Shown here one piece after another: positions 58,805 to 64,000 of a stretch of 64,000 bases of DNA. The stretch comes from JBEVJC01 sp040510375 (GTDB taxonomy: Bacteria; Bacteroidota; Bacteroidia; Chitinophagales; Chitinophagaceae). The notes beneath the pieces were generated by a model. That model was not told the DNA's origin, did no database searches, and worked only from the letters and a program-made list of their open reading frames with translations. The stretch is taken from contig JBEVJC010000034.1 of NCBI GenBank assembly GCA_040510375.1, positions 186,001-250,000 of the forward strand, written 5' to 3'. Numbering within the stretch: the first letter of the stretch is position 1; every line of letters starts with the position of its first letter. The translations under genes and the position numbers were made by a program.

Positions 58805-60187
58805 TCACTGCACCTCATAAACACCGAGATCCGGAATTCCCGCCGGGCGCGGGTTTCCGTCGATATCAACAACCAGGCTGGTGGGCTTTCCGGAATTTGC
58901 CGCGGGTGATCCCTCTGCAAACCTGAAATTATATGGCCCTTCTTCGGGATCGGTGTTGAGGAAGAGGGGATCGGTATTCCCGACAAGGGCAATGACCGTG
59001 CTGTTGGAAGGGTTGTTGGTTTGTCGCCACAACACATGATCAAATACAAGCGAGTAGGGACCGTTGCCTTCCTTATCAGCAGTTATCTCATCATCCACAA
59101 CGCCATCATCTCCCCAGAAAATACAATTGCTGAACAGCGCATTAAGAGGTGCGGTGCCACCCGAGCCGGCGTTGGAGATGCTGAGAACCGGATACTGGTG
59201 GCCAATAAAACGGTTTGAAAAACCGACGATAGTACAATGGTTAAAATTATAATCACCACCGTTACTGATCACCAGGTTTTTACCGCAGTTTGTCAGTAAC
59301 AAATTATTGGCATCAACAGAACTGTTTATTGCAATCAGTCCCGCATCATATGCATTGTCGATGAAACATGCATTCAGCAGGAGTTTGGGGTCCGGTCCGG
59401 TATTACCAACCGTGGTAATTGCCTGGTAGGCATTTTTTATAACGGTGTACGTTAACACATTCTGCGAACTTGTTTCGCTGAAATAAATTCCCGGCCAGGA
59501 TGCAGGATAATCCGCATAGGGCTGATCAAGCCGATCGCCCTGGAAATAGATATGGTCGGCCGGATCTTTCCCGCCATCTGCCCGGAGAGCTCCATCCACA
59601 ACGATCGGCGCGTCGGCGTGTACATAAATCCGGCATCCCTTTTCCAGGTCAAGACTTGCGTTTTCATTCACACGCAGGTAACCCAGTATAACATAAGGAA
59701 GATCATTCGACCAGGTCTCATTGCCCGTGATCTCGGTATTACGAAGGAAGTGTGCGTTTTGCCCCCATGCTTCCAGCTGTACAAAACGTTCAACGCCGTT
59801 ATACGCCACGCGGATGCTGTCGCGTAAAACAAAGGAGGGACCAACGGTAGTCGGATCAACAGTAACCTGTACAAACACATAGATACTGTCATCAGCTTCT
59901 ACTTCGATATTCTCAATAGCTGTTGTAGCAACACCATCAACGTTCATATTAAATGAGGAACTGTTACCACCCATGAGTTCGATTGCTGAAAGCCGCAGCC
60001 GGCGGTTGTTCTGGTTGATGATCTTAAAAGATTGGGTCACCGATCCGGCTGTTGTAAATACTGTATCATATTTCAGCGTGTCGGCTGTGATGCGCACACT
60101 GGCAGTTGGTGAGCTGATGAAAGAGTCCTTCCTGCAGGCAGTAAAAATCAGTGTCAGGCAAATTATAAAAAAGAGGGCGTTCTTCAT
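58805..60187 (-). CDS. Lipoprotein with right-handed beta-helix-like region
   Basis: A 460-residue lipoprotein (signal MKNALFFIICLTLIFTAC, Cys18) from the ATG at 60185-60187; a TTG three codons upstream is less likely. An N-terminal Ig-like part is followed by a parallel beta-helix pattern (YVILGYLRVNENASLDLEKG, HCTIVGFSNRFIGHQYPVL) and a final DGNPRPAGIPDLGVYEVQ, an ending common in predicted pectate-lyase-fold surface proteins. No catalytic residues can be assigned. TAGCTTTG lies 6 bases upstream of the start. Confidence 0.82.
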   Translation of the reverse strand: MKNALFFIICLTLIFTACRKDSFISSPTASVRITADTLKYDTVFTTAGSVTQSFKIINQNNRRLRLSAIELMGGNSSSFNMNVDGVATTAIENIEVEADDSIYVFVQVTVDPTTVGPSFVLRDSIRVAYNGVERFVQLEAWGQNAHFLRNTEITGNETWSNDLPYVILGYLRVNENASLDLEKGCRIYVHADAPIVVDGALRADGGKDPADHIYFQGDRLDQPYADYPASWPGIYFSETSSQNVLTYTVIKNAYQAITTVGNTGPDPKLLLNACFIDNAYDAGLIAINSSVDANNLLLTNCGKNLVISNGGDYNFNHCTIVGFSNRFIGHQYPVLSISNAGSGGTAPLNALFSNCIFWGDDGVVDDEITADKEGNGPYSLVFDHVLWRQTNNPSNSTVIALVGNTDPLFLNTDPEEGPYNFRFAEGSPAANSGKPTSLVVDIDGNPRPAGIPDLGVYEVQ

Positions 60188-60264
60188 CGGAGCCAAAGCT
60201 AATTGAATTGGTGGAACATCGGGTTATTTTAGCCGCCCTGATAAAACTGCCCGGCAATACACCG

Positions 60265-60380
60265 CCTGGTCTGGAATGAAGGAGGACTCTAATGGGCAGA
60301 ACGCTACACAGAGCGTGAGCTGATACATCTCCTGGTCTGGAATGGCGGACGACTATCACCCTGTCACATCTGTGAGGCAT
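60265..60380 (-). repeat. 66-base direct repeat after comF
   Basis: On the minus strand, ATTCCAGACCAGG plus a nearby TGTAT occur twice, 66 bases apart, directly after the comF stop. The text before each copy (CTCACAGATGTGACAGGG, overlapping the gene end, and CTCACGCTCTGTGTAGCG) is also related. On the plus strand the cores start at 60265 and 60331. Confidence 0.65.
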
Positions 60381-61068
60381 AACAAAGGGTGGTTATACTG
60401 ATGGTAACTCCTGGTATTTTAAGTAATTCCTGTCCACATGCTTCCAGGGTGGCACCGGTAGTTACTATATCATCTACCAGCAGGAGATGTTTGTTCTCGA
60501 AACGGGCATCCCCTCTTACCGCGAATCGCCCTTCCATATTCAGCCATCTTTCCGTGCGTGTCATCCGGGTTTGTGTATCAGTATGCCTGATCCGCCAGAC
60601 CAAATTCGATTCAACGGGGATGGCCATAACCGAAGAAATTCCTTCACAAAGTACAGCTGCCTGGTTGTATCCGCGTTTATGTTCCCTGTCAGCAAACAGG
60701 GGCAGGGGCACCAGGAAATCAGCTTTAAACCGATCGTTTCCGGCCAGGCTATTACCCATCAGCCTTCCGAGCTGGAGGCAAAGCTCCCGGTCAGACCTGT
60801 ATTTGAACCGGTGTATAAGATGCTGGATCAGGGTGCCGGACCTGAAATGGAAGCAGGCCGAAGCTGATACCACCGGGATGCGGCCCCAGAATTTCTTTTC
60901 CACAGGATTTCCGGCAATCCCGGCAAAACCGGTGGGAGCCAGGTTGAGCAGGCAGCTACTGCAAAGAACAGTGTTGGTCAGGGGCAATTCGCGTCCGCAA
61001 CCCGGGCAGAGTTGGGGGAAAAAAAGATGGAGCATAACATCCTTTAATCCCGCAAGAACTGAAGGCAT
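60364..61068 (-). CDS. comF: ComF-family phosphoribosyltransferase-like protein
   Basis: A 234-residue protein. An N-terminal zinc-ribbon (CPGCGRELPLTNTVLCSSC) and a type I phosphoribosyltransferase domain with the PRPP loop LLLVDDIVTTGATLEACG. ComF proteins act in natural transformation or have unassigned roles. It lies 71 bases after radA on the same strand; radA and comF both relate to handling of incoming or recombining DNA, so co-transcription is plausible. Confidence 0.93.
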   Translation of the reverse strand: MPSVLAGLKDVMLHLFFPQLCPGCGRELPLTNTVLCSSCLLNLAPTGFAGIAGNPVEKKFWGRIPVVSASACFHFRSGTLIQHLIHRFKYRSDRELCLQLGRLMGNSLAGNDRFKADFLVPLPLFADREHKRGYNQAAVLCEGISSVMAIPVESNLVWRIRHTDTQTRMTRTERWLNMEGRFAVRGDARFENKHLLLVDDIVTTGATLEACGQELLKIPGVTISITTLCYASQM

Positions 61069-61139
61069 GATAATATGTTTGAAGCAAGTTATCTCATTGA
61101 TGAAACATTTCCCGGTGAAGAAGGCCGGAAGATTATGTT

Positions 61140-62537
61140 TTAAAACAGGTATTGATACAGTTCTTCCACGCGGCCCATTGTCACCACTTCGATATTGCCT
61201 TTATATTCGGTGGTTGTCTTTGAACGATTGTTTTTCCGGTTCGAATAATTGTATTTGGAGACTATAATCTTTTCAAATCCCAGTTTCTCTGCTTCAGCGA
61301 TACGTTGTTCGATCCGGTTAACGGCTCTTATCTCTCCGCTTAGTCCCACTTCACCTGCAAAACAGGTATGTTGGGAAATAGGTACGTCTTCATAAGAAGA
61401 AAGTAATGCGCACAATACCGCGAGATCGATTGACGGGTCTTCAATCTTTAATCCGCCTGCCAGGTTCAGGAACACATCCTTCACTCCAAAATGAAAGCCG
61501 CCTCTTTTTTCAAGTACGGCCAGCAGTAACTGCATCCGCCGGAGATCAAAACCACTTACTGTCCTTTGAGGTGTACCATATACGGATTGTGTTACGAGTG
61601 CCTGCACTTCTATAAGTAGCGGACGTAGTCCTTCCAGGGTAGCCGAAATTGTAATTCCGCTTAGCTGGTCCTCTTTCTGGGTGATGAGTATTTCACTCGG
61701 ATTGGTAACGGCCCGCATACCGCTGTCACTCATTTCATAGATTCCAAGTTCAGCCGTACTACCGAAACGGTTCTTCAGAGTACGCAATATGCGGTAGGCA
61801 TAATGTCGATCACCTTCGAACTGCAAAACCGTGTCCACCATATGTTCCAGGATCTTCGGACCTGCAATGCTTCCTTCTTTTGTAATATGCCCGATCAGTA
61901 TCACGGGTGTATTTGTTTCCTTGGCGAAGCGTTGGAATTCGGCGGCACATTCCCTGATCTGGGACACCGAGCCTGCCGATGATTCGATGAAGGGTGTATG
62001 TAATGTCTGGATTGAATCAATGATAACGAGCCGGGGTTTCAGTTTTTTGATTTCCTGGAAAATCGTTTGAGTGGACGTTTCTGTAAGCAGGTAAAAATCA
62101 TCGTTGCTCAGGTTAAGCCTGTCGGCCCGCATCTTGATCTGTTGTTCACTTTCTTCTCCGCTTACATAAAGAATGGGCATGTCTTTTAACCAGAGACCAT
62201 TCTGGAGAAACAGAGTTGATTTGCCGATACCCGGTTCACCCGCAACGAGAATAAGACTGCCCGGTACAATACCTCCGCCAAGTACACGATTGAGTTCCGG
62301 ATCGGCAGTGGGAATGCGATCCTGTTCGTTGCTGTCGATATCCCTTAACGAGATGGTCCGGTTCTTTCTTTTCCCTTCAGGGGCAATACTCCATTCTTTT
62401 TTATTCTTGTCTGTATCCTTTTGAATGTTCTCCTCTACAAAACTATTCCATTGACCGCATGCGGGGCATTGTCCAACCCATTTCACACTTTCATGTCCGC
62501 AGTTCTGACAGAAGTATGCAGTTTTAACTTTACTCAT
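61140..62537 (-). CDS. radA: DNA repair protein RadA
   Basis: A 465-residue RecA-like helicase for branch migration. N-terminal C4 zinc finger (CQNCGHESVKWVGQCPACGQW); Walker A GEPGIGKST; Walker B VIIDSIQ; the RadA-specific KNRFGS; and a C-terminal Lon-like domain (HFGVKDVFLNLAGGLKIEDPS, EVGLSGEIRAV). All signature motifs are intact. A TACCTTTA box lies about 5 bases upstream of the ATG. Confidence 0.96.
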   Translation of the reverse strand: MSKVKTAYFCQNCGHESVKWVGQCPACGQWNSFVEENIQKDTDKNKKEWSIAPEGKRKNRTISLRDIDSNEQDRIPTADPELNRVLGGGIVPGSLILVAGEPGIGKSTLFLQNGLWLKDMPILYVSGEESEQQIKMRADRLNLSNDDFYLLTETSTQTIFQEIKKLKPRLVIIDSIQTLHTPFIESSAGSVSQIRECAAEFQRFAKETNTPVILIGHITKEGSIAGPKILEHMVDTVLQFEGDRHYAYRILRTLKNRFGSTAELGIYEMSDSGMRAVTNPSEILITQKEDQLSGITISATLEGLRPLLIEVQALVTQSVYGTPQRTVSGFDLRRMQLLLAVLEKRGGFHFGVKDVFLNLAGGLKIEDPSIDLAVLCALLSSYEDVPISQHTCFAGEVGLSGEIRAVNRIEQRIAEAEKLGFEKIIVSKYNYSNRKNNRSKTTTEYKGNIEVVTMGRVEELYQYLF

Positions 62538-62999
62538 GCGCTAAAGGTAAAACAGATGCGTTTGAATGAGATGATGATGTAACGATGAAGAGAGAAATTT
62601 CACATCAGTGATGCGATTATAAGTACAAATAATCCGGTGAAGCACCCCGGTTCTGAAAAAGTAAAAGGGGCCAATCTGACGATCGACCCCTTTACTTACT
62701 AACCCATTAAATTCTATTGCTAAGTTACAATTCTGTGCAACATTTCAAAATAAAATTTTGGGTCTGTGAATAAATATTGGGGTCTGGTGTGCTGGTTTGG
62801 GGCGTTTCTAAGGGATATTACTTATTCATCATAATTTATTGTTAATCAGTATTATAGAAACGTAATTAAGTCATATATGTTGTGAAAACGCAAATAATGT
62901 TTAGCCGCTGACCAGGTGACAAAACGACTGGAAAAAGGCCCCTGAACTAACTGGTAACAAGTTTGATATATACCTTCCGAAAATCAAAAAATATAAAAA
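62538..62999. other. Intergenic region between radA and the zinc peptidase gene
   Basis: A 462-base divergent gap, A/T-rich from about 62700. No plausible reading frame is visible. The main structure is a minus-strand terminator at 62661-62694, although no minus-strand gene lies upstream of it. That suggests a small unannotated RNA on the minus strand, somewhere between about 62700 and 62999. Confidence 0.5.
62661..62694 (-). terminator. Orphan terminator
   Basis: On the minus strand GGGGTCGAT / ATTGGCCCC (with two G-C/T mismatches) encloses a 6-base loop and is followed by TTTTACTTTTTC. It has the shape of an intrinsic terminator but follows no known gene. Confidence 0.6.
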
Positions 63000-63692
63000 A
63001 TGACATCATCGATTTTTATTGTTTCAATCCTTTTTCTGGGGATCAGTATGCTGGTTTCCATGGTATTGAAAAGTAAATTCAATAAGTATAGTAAAGTCCC
63101 CCTTACCAGTGGATTATCAGGCCGGGAAATAGCAGAAAAAATGCTCCGGGATAACGGTATTTATGACGTAAAAGTGGTTTCCGTTAACGGATTTCTGTCA
63201 GACCATTACAATCCCGCCACCAAAACCGTTAACCTGAGCCCCGATGTTTATTCGGGAACTTCGGTTGCCGCTGCGGCTGTTTCGGCTCACGAATGCGGGC
63301 ACGCTGTTCAACATGCTGCTGCATATCAATGGCTTACGCTCAGAAGCAAACTGGTTCCTGCGGTGCAGTTCAGTTCGGGACTGGTTAACTGGGTACTGCT
63401 GGTAGGTGTAATAATGGCATACTCGGGCAATCCGACCGTACTCCTGGTGGGCATTATCCTGATGGCGGTTACCGTGGTCTTTTCACTGATCACCCTCCCG
63501 GTAGAATTTGACGCCAGCCGTCGGGCTCTCGCCTGGTTGAATACGACCAACGTTACCAACCAGCGTGAATACCCCCTGGCAAAAGATGCGTTAAAATGGG
63601 CAGCGACTACCTATGTTGTTGCCGCACTGGCAGCCGTGGTTACACTTCTTCAATATATTATGATCTACCTGGGAAACCGGGATCGCAACTAA
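63000..63692 (+). CDS. Membrane zinc metallopeptidase (YugP/Zn_peptidase_2 family)
   Basis: A 230-residue inner-membrane protein with an N-terminal helix (about 4-24), a catalytic HExxH motif HECGHA in SAHECGHAVQH, and three further membrane segments (about 122-142, 145-165 and 200-224). LSGREIAEKMLRDNGI and FLSDHYNPATKTVNLSPDVY are typical of the family. Function in vivo is not well established. Its ATG is at 63000 with an A-rich leader. Confidence 0.92.
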   Translation: MTSSIFIVSILFLGISMLVSMVLKSKFNKYSKVPLTSGLSGREIAEKMLRDNGIYDVKVVSVNGFLSDHYNPATKTVNLSPDVYSGTSVAAAAVSAHECGHAVQHAAAYQWLTLRSKLVPAVQFSSGLVNWVLLVGVIMAYSGNPTVLLVGIILMAVTVVFSLITLPVEFDASRRALAWLNTTNVTNQREYPLAKDALKWAATTYVVAALAAVVTLLQYIMIYLGNRDRN

Positions 63693-63714
63693 TTATATAA
63701 AATAATAATATATC

Positions 63715-63743
63715 AAAATAACCCCATTAGGGGTTATTTTTTT
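63715..63743 (+). terminator. Terminator after the zinc peptidase gene
   Basis: AATAACCCC / GGGGTTATT with loop ATTA, followed by a run of T (to 63743). It ends about 25 bases after the stop. Confidence 0.92.
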
Positions 63744-63867
63744 GCCAATTAGGAGTAATATCTTATAATATTTTAGAGTTGGTGATAAATAATTGCCTTT
63801 TATTGGGTTCATTTCCATTAAATTTGATTTAACCACGAGAATTTATCATATACCAAAATTACTGCAC

Positions 63868-64000
63868 ATGAGAAAATTACCCCTACTAGGGCTTGCTATG
63901 TTTTTGATGGTAAGCCAGCTACTTTTCGCCCAGACGAAAACCATCAGTGGGAAAGTCACCGACCGCAGGGACGGTTCACCGCTTCCGGGAGTTTCTGTCC
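63868..64000 (+). CDS. SusC/RagA-like transporter, 5' part only
   Basis: The first 44 residues of a gene cut by the window end. Signal peptide to LLFAQ (about 22), then TISGKVTDRRDGSPLPGVSV, the start of a carboxypeptidase-regulatory-like domain. This is the standard N-terminus of a SusC/RagA-type TonB-dependent transporter without STN domain. What it imports cannot be told from this fragment. Confidence 0.85.
   Translation, partial: MRKLPLLGLAMFLMVSQLLFAQTKTISGKVTDRRDGSPLPGVSV

Overview
The window looks like chromosome of a Bacteroidota bacterium, most likely family Chitinophagaceae (inferred from gene content, not from a marker-gene search). Evidence: SusC/SusD pairs, an ECF sigma/FecR pair feeding an STN-type SusC, a type IX secretion C-terminal domain, GH144 enzymes, TAnnTTTG-type -7 promoter boxes and almost no Shine-Dalgarno sequences. 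No rRNA, tRNA, CRISPR array, transposase or phage gene was recognised.

Layout. 1-7.2 kb is a signalling block: two small proteins, two histidine kinases, a receiver-only protein, a sigma-54 activator, a LuxR-type regulator and an M23 peptidase lipoprotein. 7.2-9.4 kb holds small exported proteins and a T9SS-type secreted protein. 9.6-13.1 kb is a phenylacetyl-CoA epoxidase operon, paaABCD plus paaG, on the minus strand. The reductase subunit gene paaE lies 26 kb away at 39.2-40.3 kb beside a TetR regulator. 13.2-28.4 kb is a polysaccharide utilisation locus (PUL1): sigma, FecR, STN-SusC, SusD, two GH144 glucanases, a GH43-like protein with a discoidin domain, an SGNH esterase and a GH3 beta-glucosidase. 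This set best fits beta-1,2-glucan. 28.9-39.1 kb is a second locus (PUL2): SusC, SusD, a surface glycan-binding lipoprotein and two GH30 enzymes, interrupted by a seven-heme cytochrome. It best fits beta-1,6-glucan. 41-62.5 kb is mostly housekeeping: a PfkB kinase, asd, a YceI protein, pheS, an arginase-fold protein, an oxidoreductase, mutL, a GH3/beta-lactamase fusion, a RicT/PSP1 protein, holB, gpx, comF and radA. The window ends with a membrane zinc peptidase and the start of a third SusC-like gene.

How it works together. PUL1 should be switched on by glycan passing through its STN-SusC, signalling to FecR and releasing the sigma factor. PUL2 lacks an STN domain and instead has a 20-base LacI-type palindrome upstream. 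Both loci have intrinsic-terminator hairpins between their transport/binding genes and their enzymes, which would set expression ratios.

Most unusual observations: (1) several genes (TetR, the arginase-like gene, comF, more weakly paaE and the GH3 fusion) are followed by degenerate tandem repeats whose unit contains or abuts the gene's own 3' end and stop codon; (2) the arginase-like protein appears to have lost one of its two metal sites; (3) MutL has lost the endonuclease motifs; (4) the asd leader carries a terminator-like hairpin, an 18-base palindrome and a near-perfect Shine-Dalgarno; (5) RicT carries a roughly 240-residue RG/Q-rich disordered tail. All functional statements rest on motifs read by eye; no database search was run.
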